47,431 nt of DNA from Streptomyces sp. (GCF_019510245.1 NZ_JAEKKT010000165.1:1-47431); one strand, 5' to 3'; counted from the first letter of the stretch, positions 1-8,461 are shown. The notes: generated by a model from the sequence alone, not told the origin. Numbers and translations: made by a program.

Positions 1-161
1 ACGAGATAGGTCCCCTGGAGGACGCGAACGGGGTACGGCGCAAGGTCACGCTCACCCAGCGGCTACGGGCAAGCATGGCGAAGGGCATGTTCGGCCCGGA
101 CACCCACATCCCGAAGCCGACGAAGGAGGAGTACCGGGAACTTTCCCACGGCGAGCACTGA
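1..161 (+). CDS. C-terminal fragment of an unidentified protein
   Basis: Only the last 52 codons are in the window; the reading frame begins at base 3 and ends with TGA at 159-161. The tail is basic and hydrophilic (it contains RRKVTLTQRLRASMAKGMFG and ends SHGEH). I do not recognise the family. It is convergent with the acyl-CoA dehydrogenase pair, and a 7-bp hairpin (GCGCCCC/GGGGCGC) starts three bases after its stop. Its position next to the steroid C/D-ring genes suggests it could belong to the same pathway, but nothing in the fragment shows that. Confidence 0.6.
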   Translation, partial: EIGPLEDANGVRRKVTLTQRLRASMAKGMFGPDTHIPKPTKEEYRELSHGEH

Positions 162-164
162 AGC

Positions 165-246
165 GCGCCCCAAAGGGGCGCTGGGGGTACCCCCCGGCCG
201 AAGGCTGGGGGAGGAACTGCGCGACCAGCCCCCACGGGCCCGCAGC
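165..246 (+). repeat. Dispersed intergenic repeat, copy 1
   Basis: The element starts with a GCGCCCC-AAA-GGGGCGC hairpin, followed by a GGGGGTACCCCC palindrome, a CCCCCGGCC/GGCTGGGGG stem, and the motif GAACTGCGCGACCAGCCCCC. Nearly the same string recurs at 26152-26223 in the same orientation and at 11191-11267 inverted. It fills the whole gap between two convergent genes, so it probably works as a bidirectional terminator. Elements with this core motif are common between genes in Streptomyces. Confidence 0.85.
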
Positions 247-1182
247 CTAACGACGACCGAGAACCACCCCTCTGCACTCATCCGGCGTTCCCCAAGCCGC
301 CCGCAGCGCCCGTGCCTTGGTCAGCCACAGCGACAAGTCGTACTCGGCGGTGTAACCGATCGCGCCGTGCAGCTGCAGGGCAGCCGCCGCACCCGTACAC
401 GCCGCCTCGCACGAGCTGAGCTTCGCCGCGGCCACATCCGACGCCGTCATCGTCACCGCCGCCCCGAAAACCATCGGCCGCGCGAACTCCAGCGCGATCT
501 TGACGTCGGCCAGCCGATGCCTGACCGCCTGGAACGACCCGACGGGCACGCCGGCCACCGTTCTGTCGAGCAGGGCCAGCCCCACCCCCAGCGCCTGTGC
601 GGCCGTGGCCAGCCGGGCCCAGGTCAGTGCCTCCGCCCACGGCGGCTCCGCGCTGAGCAGTTCACCCACCGGAAAGAGCGGGGCGAGCCGGCGGGCGGGG
701 TCCAGGGACCGGCGCAACGCCCCCGCGCCGGAGGACAGCCGCAGGCCTTCCGGCGTGGCCGCGAGCCGCACGTCCGCCGCGTCCCCGTCCAGCGCCGACC
801 CGTACCCGTGCTGCTCGAACGCCACCGTCGCCAGCGACTCGCCCGACGCGATCCCCGGCAGGAACCGCTTGGCGAGGCCTTCCCCGTCGTCGAGCAGCAC
901 CGCCGCCGCGACCGTCTCCGCCAACGGCCCCGGCACCGCGTACCGCCCCAACTCGACGAACGCCACAGCGAGGTCGACGGGCAGGCGGCCCACTCCGCCG
1001 TACTCCTCCGGCACCGCGAGCCCGAACACCCCCGCCTCGCCGATCCGGCCCCACAGCGCCCGCCCGCTCGCCTGCTCGCCGCGGCTCCAGTCGCGTATCA
1101 CCGCCGGCGTGTCCGCCGCCGTCAGCAGCGCCCGCAGGGCGCCGGCGAAGTCCCGCTGCCCGGTGTCGAGGAGGAAACGCAT
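247..1182 (-). CDS. Acyl-CoA dehydrogenase, short (beta-type) subunit
   Basis: The protein is 311 aa, short for an acyl-CoA dehydrogenase (usually about 380). It has the N-terminal MRFLLDTGQRDFAGALR and the C-terminal LHGAIGYTAEYDLSLWL typical of the short partner in actinobacterial steroid heterotetramers (the FadE29/FadE32/FadE33 type). The start at 1182 is chosen over an upstream one because the stop of the long dehydrogenase (1184-1186) lies one base before this ATG, which implies translational coupling. The likely role is to form an alpha2beta2 flavoenzyme with its neighbour that desaturates a CoA thioester of the ring C/D remnant, as IpdE1-IpdE2 does. The exact substrate is inferred from context. 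Confidence 0.88.
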   Translation of the reverse strand: MRFLLDTGQRDFAGALRALLTAADTPAVIRDWSRGEQASGRALWGRIGEAGVFGLAVPEEYGGVGRLPVDLAVAFVELGRYAVPGPLAETVAAAVLLDDGEGLAKRFLPGIASGESLATVAFEQHGYGSALDGDAADVRLAATPEGLRLSSGAGALRRSLDPARRLAPLFPVGELLSAEPPWAEALTWARLATAAQALGVGLALLDRTVAGVPVGSFQAVRHRLADVKIALEFARPMVFGAAVTMTASDVAAAKLSSCEAACTGAAAALQLHGAIGYTAEYDLSLWLTKARALRAAWGTPDECRGVVLGRR

Positions 1183-1183
1183 G

Positions 1184-2335
1184 TCAGCGGCGTCCCTTCG
1201 GCAGGCCGAGCAGCCGCTCGGCGATGATGTCGCGCTGGATCTCGTTGGTGCCCGCGTAGACCGGACCGGCGAGGGAGAAGACATAGCCTTCCGACCACGG
1301 CGTGTCGGCCAATTCGCCCTCCGCGCCCAGCAGGTCGAGCGCCGTCTCGTGCAGCGCCAGGTCCAGCTCCGACCAGAACACCTTGTTCAGGCTGGACTCC
1401 GGGCCGAGCGACTCGCCGTCCAGGAAGCGGGCGGCGGCCGCGTAGGTGAAGAGCTGATACGCGCGGGCGCCGGCGACGGCGTCGGCCACCCGGGTCGCGG
1501 CCCACTCCGGTTCGCCCCGCGCCTGCCAGAGCGCGCGCAACCGGTCGGCGGCGGCCAGGAACCGCCCCGGCGACCGCAGCGTCAGCCCTCGTTCGTTCCC
1601 CGCCGTCGACATCGCGATCCGCCAACCCTGGCCCGGCTCGCCGATCACGTCCTCGTCGGGCACGAACACCTCGTCCAGGAACAGCTCCGCGAAGGCCGGC
1701 TTCCCGTCGAGACGGCCGATGGGGCGCACGGTCACCCCCGGCGCGCGCAGGTCGAACATCAGGTAGGTGAGCCCCTGATGCGGCTTGGGTGCCTGCGGCT
1801 CGCTGCGGAACAGGCCGAACGCGCGGTCGGCGAAGGCCGCCCGTGACGACCACGTCTTCTGGCCGGTGAGCAGCCAGCCCCCGTCCGTCCGCACGGCCCT
1901 GGAGGTGAGGGCGGCCAGGTCGGAACCGGCTCCGGGCTCGGACCACGCCTGCGCCCAGACCACCTCTCCGGTCGCCATCGGCGGCAGCACCCGCGCGCGC
2001 TGTTCCTCGGTCCCGTGGTCGAAGAGGGTCGGCGCGAGCAGGCTGATGCCGTTCTGGCCGACCCGGCCCGGCGCGCCCGCCGCCCAGTACTCCTCCTCGA
2101 AGAACAGCCATCGCAGCAGACCCGCGTCCCGGCCGCCGTACTCCTCGGGCCAGGACACCACCGACCAGCGGTCCACGGCCAGTTCGGCCTCCCAGGCGCG
2201 GTGCGCCGCGAAGCCCTCCGCCGTCTCCAGAGAGGGGAGCGGGGCGCGCGGCACACGGGCCCGGAGCCAGGCGCGGGCCTCGGCGCGGAACTCCTCGTCC
2301 GCCGGGCTGTGGGTCAGGTCCACGGTCGCCGTCAC
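1184..2335 (-). CDS. Acyl-CoA dehydrogenase, long (alpha-type) subunit
   Basis: The protein is 383 aa and begins at a GTG with an AAGGA ribosome binding site. It has the middle-domain motif AWSEPGAGSDLAAL and the C-terminal YAGTNEIQRDIIAERLLGLP. In this last motif Ala361 stands where medium-chain enzymes carry the catalytic Glu of YEGT, so catalysis must use another base or depend on the partner subunit. It is the first gene of a two-gene minus-strand operon with the short subunit. The promoter region carries a KstR2-like operator 12 bases upstream of the start. The family assignment is firm; the role in C/D-ring degradation rests on the neighbours. Confidence 0.9.
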   Translation of the reverse strand: MTATVDLTHSPADEEFRAEARAWLRARVPRAPLPSLETAEGFAAHRAWEAELAVDRWSVVSWPEEYGGRDAGLLRWLFFEEEYWAAGAPGRVGQNGISLLAPTLFDHGTEEQRARVLPPMATGEVVWAQAWSEPGAGSDLAALTSRAVRTDGGWLLTGQKTWSSRAAFADRAFGLFRSEPQAPKPHQGLTYLMFDLRAPGVTVRPIGRLDGKPAFAELFLDEVFVPDEDVIGEPGQGWRIAMSTAGNERGLTLRSPGRFLAAADRLRALWQARGEPEWAATRVADAVAGARAYQLFTYAAAARFLDGESLGPESSLNKVFWSELDLALHETALDLLGAEGELADTPWSEGYVFSLAGPVYAGTNEIQRDIIAERLLGLPKGRR

Positions 2336-2346
2336 CGTCCTTCCCT

Positions 2347-2360
2347 AACAAGTGTTTGGT
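2347..2360. promoter_or_regulatory. KstR2-like operator 1
   Basis: The sequence AACAAGTGTTTGGT (minus strand ACCAAACACTTGTT) fits the published KstR2 pattern AnCAAGnnCTTGnT with one change. It sits between the divergent starts of the acyl-CoA dehydrogenase pair and ipdF. On the plus strand it directly abuts a -10-like TAGGTT (2361-2366), so a bound repressor would block ipdF-kstR2-fadA6 as well as the dehydrogenases. A copy differing at one position lies at 8448-8461. Confidence 0.8.
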
Positions 2361-2376
2361 AGGTTAGCGTGGGTCC

Positions 2377-3165
2377 ATGACAGGCGTCGAGAGTCCGGAG
2401 TACGTGCCCGGGCACGGGCTGCTCGAGGGGCGCACCGCCGTCGTCACGGCCGCGGCCGGGGCGGGGATCGGCGGGGCGACCGCGCGCCGCTTCCTGGAGG
2501 AGGGCGCCCGCGTGCTGATCAGCGACGCCCATGCGCGGCGCCTGAAGGAGTACGCGGCCGAGCTGGCCGGCGAACATCCGGGCGCCGTGACCGCCTTCCC
2601 GTGCGACGTGACCGACGAGGTCCAGGTCCGCGGCCTCTTCGACACCGCCGTACGGGAGCACGGACGGCTGGACATCGTCGTCAACAACGCGGGGCTGGGC
2701 GGGACATCGGCCCTCGTTGACATGACGGACGACCAGTGGACCCGGGTCCTGGACGTCACCCTGAACGGCACCTTCCGGTGCTCGCGCGCCGCCCTGCGGC
2801 TCTTCCGCGAGAGCGGGCAGGGCGGAGTGATCGTCAACAACTCCTCCGTCGTCGGCTGGCGGGCCCAGGCCGGCCAGGCCCACTACGCCGCCGCCAAGGC
2901 CGGGGTGATGGCGCTGACCCGGTGCGCGGCGATCGAGGCGGCCGGGTACGGCGTGCGGGTCAACGCGGTGGCACCGAGCCTCGCCATGCATCCGCACCTG
3001 GTGAAGGTGACCTCGGCCGAGCTGCTGGAGGAGCTCACCGCCCGCGAGGCCTTCGGGCGGTACGCCGAGCCGTGGGAGGTGGCCAACGCGATCGTCTTCC
3101 TGGCGTCCGGCTACTCCTCCTACCTCACCGGCGAGGTCGTCTCCGTCAGCAGCCAGCACCCGTAG
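2377..3165 (+). CDS. ipdF: Short-chain dehydrogenase, IpdF type
   Basis: The 262-aa protein closely resembles IpdF (Rv3559c) over its length, from the N-terminal GHGLLEGRT to the C-terminal SSYLTGEVVSVSSQHP. The nucleotide-binding glycine stretch is AAAGAGIGG (about residues 25-33); the catalytic set is Ser157, Tyr170 and Lys174 (HYAAAKAG). In the known pathway IpdF oxidises the 5-hydroxyl of the HIP-CoA derivative before ring opening. It is the first gene of a plus-strand operon with kstR2 and fadA6. The -10-like TAGGTT at 2361-2366 predicts an mRNA starting only a few bases before the ATG. Confidence 0.92.
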   Translation: MTGVESPEYVPGHGLLEGRTAVVTAAAGAGIGGATARRFLEEGARVLISDAHARRLKEYAAELAGEHPGAVTAFPCDVTDEVQVRGLFDTAVREHGRLDIVVNNAGLGGTSALVDMTDDQWTRVLDVTLNGTFRCSRAALRLFRESGQGGVIVNNSSVVGWRAQAGQAHYAAAKAGVMALTRCAAIEAAGYGVRVNAVAPSLAMHPHLVKVTSAELLEELTAREAFGRYAEPWEVANAIVFLASGYSSYLTGEVVSVSSQHP

Positions 3166-3180
3166 GACGAGAATGTACCC

Positions 3181-3816
3181 GTGCCGACCCAGAAGAAGCC
3201 CCAGGTGACCGCGGCGAGCAGGCGTGCGGCTGCCGCCGCTCCCGCTCGACGCCGCGAACTCCTCGAAACCGCCGCCGAGGTCTTCGCCGAGCAGGGCTAC
3301 AACGCCACCACCGTGCGCAGCATCGCGGACCACGCGGGCATGCTCGCCGGCAGCCTCTACTACCACTTCGACTCCAAGGAATCGATGCTGGAGGAGATCC
3401 TGCAAACGTTCCTCGACGAGCTCTGGGACGGCTACGACACCGTCCTGGCCGCCGGGTTCGGTCCCCGCGAGACCCTCGAAGCCCTGGTCACCGAGTCCTT
3501 CCGGGAGATCGACCGGCACCGCGCCGCCGTCGCCATCTACCAGAAGGAGAGCAAGCAGCTGGTCGCGCAGGAGCGGTTCGGCTTCCTCGCCGAGTCGCAG
3601 CGCAGGTTCGAGAAGGCATGGCTGTCGACGCTGGAGCGTGGGGTCGCCGCGCGCGTCTTCCGCGCCGACCTCGACGTCCGCCTCACCTACCGGTTCGTGC
3701 GCGACACCGTGTGGGTCGCCGCCTCCTGGTACCGGCCCGGCGGACAGCACAGCCCGGAGGAGATCGCCCGGCAGTACCTGTCGATGGTGCTGGACGGGAT
3801 CGCCGTCCGTGAGTAG
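3181..3816 (+). CDS. kstR2: TetR-family repressor KstR2
   Basis: The 211-aa protein starts with GTG. After a basic N-terminal stretch it has a TetR helix-turn-helix (AAEVFAEQGYNATTVRSIAD, then GSLYYHFDSKESML). The ligand domain contains the signatures YQKESKQL, YRFVRDTVWV and SWYRPGG, which match mycobacterial KstR2. KstR2 represses the C/D-ring genes and is released by HIP-CoA, so the sensor here is expected to be an intermediate of the pathway it controls. It lies 15 bases after ipdF and 46 before fadA6, in one operon. Two matching operators flank the module (2347-2360 and 8448-8461), so it is likely autoregulated. Confidence 0.93.
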   Translation: MPTQKKPQVTAASRRAAAAAPARRRELLETAAEVFAEQGYNATTVRSIADHAGMLAGSLYYHFDSKESMLEEILQTFLDELWDGYDTVLAAGFGPRETLEALVTESFREIDRHRAAVAIYQKESKQLVAQERFGFLAESQRRFEKAWLSTLERGVAARVFRADLDVRLTYRFVRDTVWVAASWYRPGGQHSPEEIARQYLSMVLDGIAVRE

Positions 3817-3862
3817 CCCACCCATTCGTTGAAAGCCCCTTTCTGCCGAGGGAGTTGCCGAG

Positions 3863-5020
3863 ATGGCCGAGGCCTACATCGTCGAAGCGGTGCGCACACC
3901 CGTCGGGCGGCGCAAGGGCGGACTGAGCGGGGTCCACCCGGCCGACCTGGGCGCCCATGTGCTGACCGCCCTGGTGGAGCGGTCGGGCGTGGACCCGGCC
4001 GCCGTCGAGGACGTCGTCTTCGGCTGCCTGGACGCGGTGGGGCCGCAGGCCGGCGACATCGCCCGGACCTGCTGGCTGGCGGCCGGGCTGCCCGAGGAGG
4101 TGCCGGGCGTCACCGTCGACCGCCAGTGCGGCTCCTCGCAGCAGGCCGTGCACTTCGCCGCGCAGGCCGTCCTGTCCGGCACCCAGGACCTGGTGGTCGC
4201 CGGCGGCGTCCAGAACATGTCCCAGATCCCCATCGCCTTCGCCTCCCGCCAGGCCGCCGAGCCGCTGGGGCTGACCGAAGGCCCCTTCCTGGGCAGCGAG
4301 GGCTGGCGGGCCCGGTACGGCAGGCAGCCCGTCAACCAGTTCGCCGGTGCCGAGATGATCGCCGCCAAGTGGGGCATCAGCCGCCGGGACCAGGAGGAGT
4401 TCGCCCTCAACTCCCACCGGAGGGCACTGCGCGCCATCGACGAGGGCCGCTTCGAGCGGGAGATCGTGCCCTACGGCCCGGTCGCGGTGGACGAGGGGCC
4501 ACGCCGCGACACCTCCCTGGAGCAGATGGCCGCCCTGAAGCCGGTCGTCGACGGCGGCACCATCACCGCCGCCTGCTCCTCCCAGGTCTCCGACGGCGCC
4601 GCCGCCATGCTCCTCGCCTCCGAACGCGCGGTCCGCGAACACGGGTTGCGCCCGCGGGCCCGCGTCCACCACCTCTCCGTCCGCGGCGAGGACCCCATCC
4701 GGATGCTCTCCGCGCCTATCCCGGCCACCGCCCACGCCCTGAAGAAGACCGGGCTCACCGTCGACGCGATCGACCTCGTCGAGATCAACGAGGCCTTCGC
4801 CCCGGTCGTCCTCGCCTGGCTCAAGGAGACCGGCGCCGACCCCGCCAGGGTCAACGTCAACGGCGGCGCGATAGCCCTCGGCCACCCGCTCGGCGCCACC
4901 GGCGTCAAGCTGATGACGACCCTCCTGCACGAACTGGAGCGCACCGGCGGCCGGTACGGCCTCCAAACCATGTGCGAAGGCGGGGGGCAGGCGAACGTGA
5001 CGATCATCGAGAGGTTGTGA
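3863..5020 (+). CDS. fadA6: Acetyl-CoA acetyltransferase (thiolase) FadA6
   Basis: The 385-aa protein is a full-length thiolase. The nucleophile is Cys89 in DRQCGSSQQ. The other catalytic residues are in NEAF (309-312), His341 in GHPLGATG and Cys371 in MCEGGGQ. FadA6 performs the thiolytic chain shortening after the last steroid ring is opened. It is the third gene of the ipdF operon and ends four bases before the convergent ipdC. The start ATG at 3863 follows a GGGAG site. Confidence 0.92.
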   Translation: MAEAYIVEAVRTPVGRRKGGLSGVHPADLGAHVLTALVERSGVDPAAVEDVVFGCLDAVGPQAGDIARTCWLAAGLPEEVPGVTVDRQCGSSQQAVHFAAQAVLSGTQDLVVAGGVQNMSQIPIAFASRQAAEPLGLTEGPFLGSEGWRARYGRQPVNQFAGAEMIAAKWGISRRDQEEFALNSHRRALRAIDEGRFEREIVPYGPVAVDEGPRRDTSLEQMAALKPVVDGGTITAACSSQVSDGAAAMLLASERAVREHGLRPRARVHHLSVRGEDPIRMLSAPIPATAHALKKTGLTVDAIDLVEINEAFAPVVLAWLKETGADPARVNVNGGAIALGHPLGATGVKLMTTLLHELERTGGRYGLQTMCEGGGQANVTIIERL

Positions 5021-5024
5021 GCCC

Positions 5025-6074
5025 TCACTTGAGGGCCATGAGCCGTTCCCGTGTCTCCTCCGCCTCCGCCATGGTCCGTCGCACCAGCTCCGCGCACGAC
5101 GGCAGGTCGTCGATCACCCCGGCGACCTGCCCGGACGCCATCACCCCGAGATCCGTACGGCCGTCCACCATCGCCGACCTGAGCAGCATCGGCGTGTTCG
5201 CGGCCAGCAGCACCTGACTCCACGACAGTTCCTTGCCGTGCCGCAGGGCCAGGCCGTCCCGCACCATCTGCGGCCAGCTGAGCCCGGACAGCTTCCGGAA
5301 CCCCGCCGCGCGCCGTATCGCGTGCAGCAGACCGCGGGCCCGGCCCGAGCGCTCCAGGGCGGCCACCAGATCGGTCCGCAGCATCCGGTGCGGCAGCCCG
5401 TCCACCGCCCTGGTCACCGTGACGTCCCTGACCGTCGCCGCCAGATACCTCGCCTTCACCGCGTCCGGCACCGGCGAGTCCGAGGTGAGCAGGAACCGGG
5501 TGCCCATCGCGATCCCCGCCGCGCCGTACGCCAGTGCCGCCACCAGCCCCCGGCCGTCGAAGAACCCCCCGGCTGCCACCACCGGTATCCGCACCGCGTC
5601 CACCACCTGCGGCAGCAGCACGCTCGTCGCCACCTCGCCGGTGTGCCCGCCGCCCTCGCCGCCCTGCACGATCACCGCGTCCGCGCCCCACGCCGCCACC
5701 TTCTCGGCGTGCCGCCGTGCCCCCACGGACGGGATCACCACCACGCCCGCCTCCTTCAGCTCGGCGATCAGCCCGGGGGAGGGGGCGAGCGCGAAGGACG
5801 CCACCCGCGCACCCCCGTCGATGATCAGCCGGACCCGGTCGCCGGCGTCGGCCGCGTCCGCCCGCAGGTTCACCCCGAACGGGGCGTCCGTACGGCACCG
5901 CACCTCGGCGATCGCGGCCCGCAGCTGGTCGAGCGTCATCGTGGCGGAGGCCAGGATGCCCAGCGCCCCGGCTTCGGCCGTCGCCGAGACCAGGCGGGGG
6001 CCCGCCACCCAGCCCATCCCCGTCTGCACGATCGGATGCCGGATCCCGGCCAGCCGGGTCAGTGCCGTCTCCAT
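5025..6074 (-). CDS. ipdC: Nitronate monooxygenase-family flavoenzyme IpdC
   Basis: The 349-aa protein has the NMO/2-nitropropane dioxygenase TIM-barrel fold: TRLAGIRHPIVQTGMGWVAG at the N-terminus, the FMN-binding VQGGEGGGHTG, and PVVAAGGFFDGRG. Its ATG shares its A with the TGA stop of ipdB (TGATG), so it is translationally coupled. It is the last gene of echA20-ipdA-ipdB-ipdC. In this gene order the family member is IpdC, a flavoprotein needed for steroid C/D-ring catabolism; a role in detoxifying nitronates is unlikely here. Confidence 0.88.
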   Translation of the reverse strand: METALTRLAGIRHPIVQTGMGWVAGPRLVSATAEAGALGILASATMTLDQLRAAIAEVRCRTDAPFGVNLRADAADAGDRVRLIIDGGARVASFALAPSPGLIAELKEAGVVVIPSVGARRHAEKVAAWGADAVIVQGGEGGGHTGEVATSVLLPQVVDAVRIPVVAAGGFFDGRGLVAALAYGAAGIAMGTRFLLTSDSPVPDAVKARYLAATVRDVTVTRAVDGLPHRMLRTDLVAALERSGRARGLLHAIRRAAGFRKLSGLSWPQMVRDGLALRHGKELSWSQVLLAANTPMLLRSAMVDGRTDLGVMASGQVAGVIDDLPSCAELVRRTMAEAEETRERLMALK

Positions 6075-6820
6075 CAGCCGGCGACCTCCTTCGTCCGCGC
6101 GCCGGCCGGATCCAGCACCTCGCGGATCAGCCGCAGCTCCTCCGCGCCCGGCTCCCGGGTGTACGGCACCTCGTCCGGGACGGCCAGTTCGAAGTCCGTC
6201 GCCTCCCGTACCTGGTCGACGCTCACCCCCGGATGCAGCGCGGCCAGCCGCATGGAGCGGTCCGGGGTCTCGAAGTCGAGGACGCCCAGGTCGGTGACGA
6301 CCCGCGGGATCCGGTGGAAGCGCCCCGTGCCCGGATGCGCGGCGACACGGTCGTACCCCACCCCGCACACCATGTCGACCTTCGCCACGAACACCCGCCG
6401 GGAGTGCTTCGGGACCCAGTAACTCGTCGGGTTGTTGAGGGTGTTGAGAGGCGCTCCGCGCACCCCCAGCAGCTGGCGGCGGGGCCGGGACCAGTCGCCG
6501 ATGCAGGAGATGTTCTGGTTGCCGTACCGGTCGAGCTGGCTCGCGCCCATCATCACGTGCCGGCGCCCGCCGGACACCAGGGCGAGGTGCTGCCGGTAGG
6601 GCAGCCAGCCCTCGGGCGTCCCGTCCGGGCGGACCAGCAGGGCCTCGCCGTCGGTCAGGAGCAGGTCCGGCGCGAAGGTCAGCCGGGCCAGCCGGGCGCC
6701 CAGCGAGGGGATCAGGCCCATCGGGCTCGCCAGGATCTCCCCGGAGCCGCGCCAGGCCTCGGCGCAGGCGATGACGCAGTACTCGGAGCGCAGCACCTGC
6801 GCGTGCGGTGTGTCCGTCAC
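6074..6820 (-). CDS. ipdB: CoA-transferase-like hydrolase, beta subunit IpdB
   Basis: The 248-aa protein belongs to the CoA-transferase family I beta fold, close to the length of mycobacterial IpdB. Landmarks are the N-terminal SEYCVIACAEAWRG, then GASQLDRYGNQNISCIG and FHRIPRVVTDLGVLDF. IpdA and IpdB together form a hydrolase that opens the last carbocycle of the steroid nucleus (COCHEA-CoA) by a retro-Claisen type cleavage, not a true CoA transferase. The GTG start overlaps the ipdA stop by four bases (GTGA), which fits one-to-one synthesis of both subunits. Confidence 0.9.
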   Translation of the reverse strand: MTDTPHAQVLRSEYCVIACAEAWRGSGEILASPMGLIPSLGARLARLTFAPDLLLTDGEALLVRPDGTPEGWLPYRQHLALVSGGRRHVMMGASQLDRYGNQNISCIGDWSRPRRQLLGVRGAPLNTLNNPTSYWVPKHSRRVFVAKVDMVCGVGYDRVAAHPGTGRFHRIPRVVTDLGVLDFETPDRSMRLAALHPGVSVDQVREATDFELAVPDEVPYTREPGAEELRLIREVLDPAGARTKEVAG

Positions 6821-7665
6821 CCCTGCCCCTCCTGCCAGTTCCGCACCGCCGACCGGTACGCGTGCTCGTCCCCGGCCAGGAACCGCCGGGAGAACTCCGC
6901 CCAGGGCGTCGTCGCGTACAGCCGCTGGAACGCCTCGTCCCGGCCGTAGTCGGGCGCGCAGGATGTGAAGTGCGCGCCGCCCGGCGCCTCCACGACCCCC
7001 GTCACGTTCAGCCGTTTGACGAGCAGCGACTGCGGGGCCGCCTCCTTCGTCAGCTCGGCCGTGTCCACGATCCGTTCGCAGGAGACGTAGGCGGCGTCCG
7101 CCGCCTCGCAGAACAGGTCGTCGAAGTAGGGGTCCGGGCCCAGGTACTGCCCGTTGCCCAGCCGGTCGGCGCGGTTGACGTGGACCAGGGCCGCGTCCAG
7201 GCGCAGGGCGGGCATCGCCACGAAGGTCTCCCCGTCGTCGTACGGCGAGGTGACGGTCCGTAGGCCGGGGTTGACCCGCAGCACGTCCGAGCCGAGCCCG
7301 GCCCGCACCGGCAGGAACGGCAGCCGGTTCGCGGCCGCGTGCAGGCCCCACATGAACATGCCCTCGTCGACCTCCGTCAGCTCCAGCGCCCCGCGTTCGC
7401 GGGCCGCGCGGTAGTGCGGTTCGAGCGGGACGGAGTCGAGGGTGACGAAGGCCGTCACCAGCCTGCGCACCCGGCCGGCCGCGACCAGCATGCCGACGTC
7501 CGGGCCGCCGTACGCGACCAGCGTCAGATCCTTGATGCCGCTCCGGAGTACCGCTCTGACCAGGGACATCGGCTTGCGCCGGGAACCCCAGCCGCCGATG
7601 CCGAGGGTCATGCCGCTGCTCAGCCGGGCGACGGCCTCGTCGGCGGTCATCGTCTTGTCAGTCAC
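6817..7665 (-). CDS. ipdA: CoA-transferase-like hydrolase, alpha subunit IpdA
   Basis: The 282-aa protein has the family I alpha-subunit start (SGMTLGIGGWGSRRKPMSLV) and the IpdA-like VDEGMFMWGLHAAANR, where Glu101 is at the place expected for the catalytic glutamate. I chose the GTG at 7665 because an AAGGAGG site lies nine bases upstream; it overlaps the end of echA20 by eight bases. An ATG at 7650 is the alternative. It pairs with IpdB directly downstream. Confidence 0.9.
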   Translation of the reverse strand: MTDKTMTADEAVARLSSGMTLGIGGWGSRRKPMSLVRAVLRSGIKDLTLVAYGGPDVGMLVAAGRVRRLVTAFVTLDSVPLEPHYRAARERGALELTEVDEGMFMWGLHAAANRLPFLPVRAGLGSDVLRVNPGLRTVTSPYDDGETFVAMPALRLDAALVHVNRADRLGNGQYLGPDPYFDDLFCEAADAAYVSCERIVDTAELTKEAAPQSLLVKRLNVTGVVEAPGGAHFTSCAPDYGRDEAFQRLYATTPWAEFSRRFLAGDEHAYRSAVRNWQEGQG

Positions 7666-8410
7666 TCCCCGCACCCTCCTTCCCGAAGGTGTCGCGCACC
7701 CGGTCGGCCACCCCGCTGAGGGCGGCCTCGAAGGTGAAGCCCTGTTCGAAGCGGTAGCCGCGCCGCACGTCGACGGGGTCGATGCCGTTGATGGCGGCCT
7801 TGGCCAGGCGCAGCAGCCGGCCGTCCTTGGCGGCAATCTCCCGCGCCAGCTCCAGTGCCGCGGAGCCGAGTTCCCCGCGGGGCACGACCCGCCACACCGA
7901 GCCGTGCGCGTGCAGTTCGGCCGCGGTCGCCGTGCGCGAGGTGTAGTACAGCGTCCGCATCAGGTGCGGCGGGACCAGGCGGGCCAGGTGGGTGGCCGCG
8001 CCCAGGGCGCCCCGGTCCAGCTCCGGCAGCCCGAAGACGGCGTCCTCGCTCGCCACGATCGCGTCCGCGTTGCCGACCAGCCCTATCCCGCCGCCGAGAC
8101 AGAAGCCGTGCACCGCGGCCACCACCGGGGTCTCGCACTCGTACACCGCCGCGAACGCCTCCGCGCAGCCCCGGTTGGCGCCGAGCAGCGCCGCGTTCCC
8201 GTCCGCCTGTATCTCCTTGATGTCCACGCCCGCGTTGAAGCCCCGGCCCCGCGCGGTGAGCACGACACACCGGATACCGGGGTCGCGGCCGGCCGCGCGC
8301 ACCGCGTCCGCCAGCGCGAACCAGCCCCGCACCGGCAGTGCGTTCACCGGCGGGTGGTCGACCGTGACGAGGGCGATGCCCTTTTCCGGAGACGAGGTGG
8401 AGACACCCAT
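7658..8410 (-). CDS. echA20: Enoyl-CoA hydratase/hydrolase EchA20
   Basis: The protein is about 250 aa with the crotonase oxyanion motifs GRGFNAGVDIKE and HGFCLGGGIGL. EchA20 hydrolyses the CoA-linked indene intermediate (HIEC-CoA), opening one of the last two rings and giving the IpdAB substrate. The ATG at 8410 gives the usual family length, but its ribosome site (GAAGG) is rather far away. In-frame TTG and GTG codons at 8452 and 8449 lie inside the operator and are less likely. It heads the echA20-ipdA-ipdB-ipdC operon. Confidence 0.88.
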   Translation of the reverse strand: MGVSTSSPEKGIALVTVDHPPVNALPVRGWFALADAVRAAGRDPGIRCVVLTARGRGFNAGVDIKEIQADGNAALLGANRGCAEAFAAVYECETPVVAAVHGFCLGGGIGLVGNADAIVASEDAVFGLPELDRGALGAATHLARLVPPHLMRTLYYTSRTATAAELHAHGSVWRVVPRGELGSAALELAREIAAKDGRLLRLAKAAINGIDPVDVRRGYRFEQGFTFEAALSGVADRVRDTFGKEGAGSD

Positions 8411-8447
8411 GGACGCATCAGCTACCTTCGCAGTCAGCTGCCTTTCC

Positions 8448-8461
8448 ACCAAACATTTGTT
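8448..8461. promoter_or_regulatory. KstR2-like operator 2
   Basis: ACCAAACATTTGTT differs by one base from the minus-strand reading of operator 1, and both are followed by AGG. It lies between the divergent echA20 operon (start 8410) and the short-chain dehydrogenase at 8512, so it can control both transcripts. The arms are palindromic around the centre (AnCAA and TTGnT). Confidence 0.8.

Noticed and set aside
247..1284. Longer form of the short dehydrogenase starting at 1284
   Set aside because: The extra 34 residues are shadow coding of the upstream gene; the ATG at 1182 is coupled to that gene's stop.
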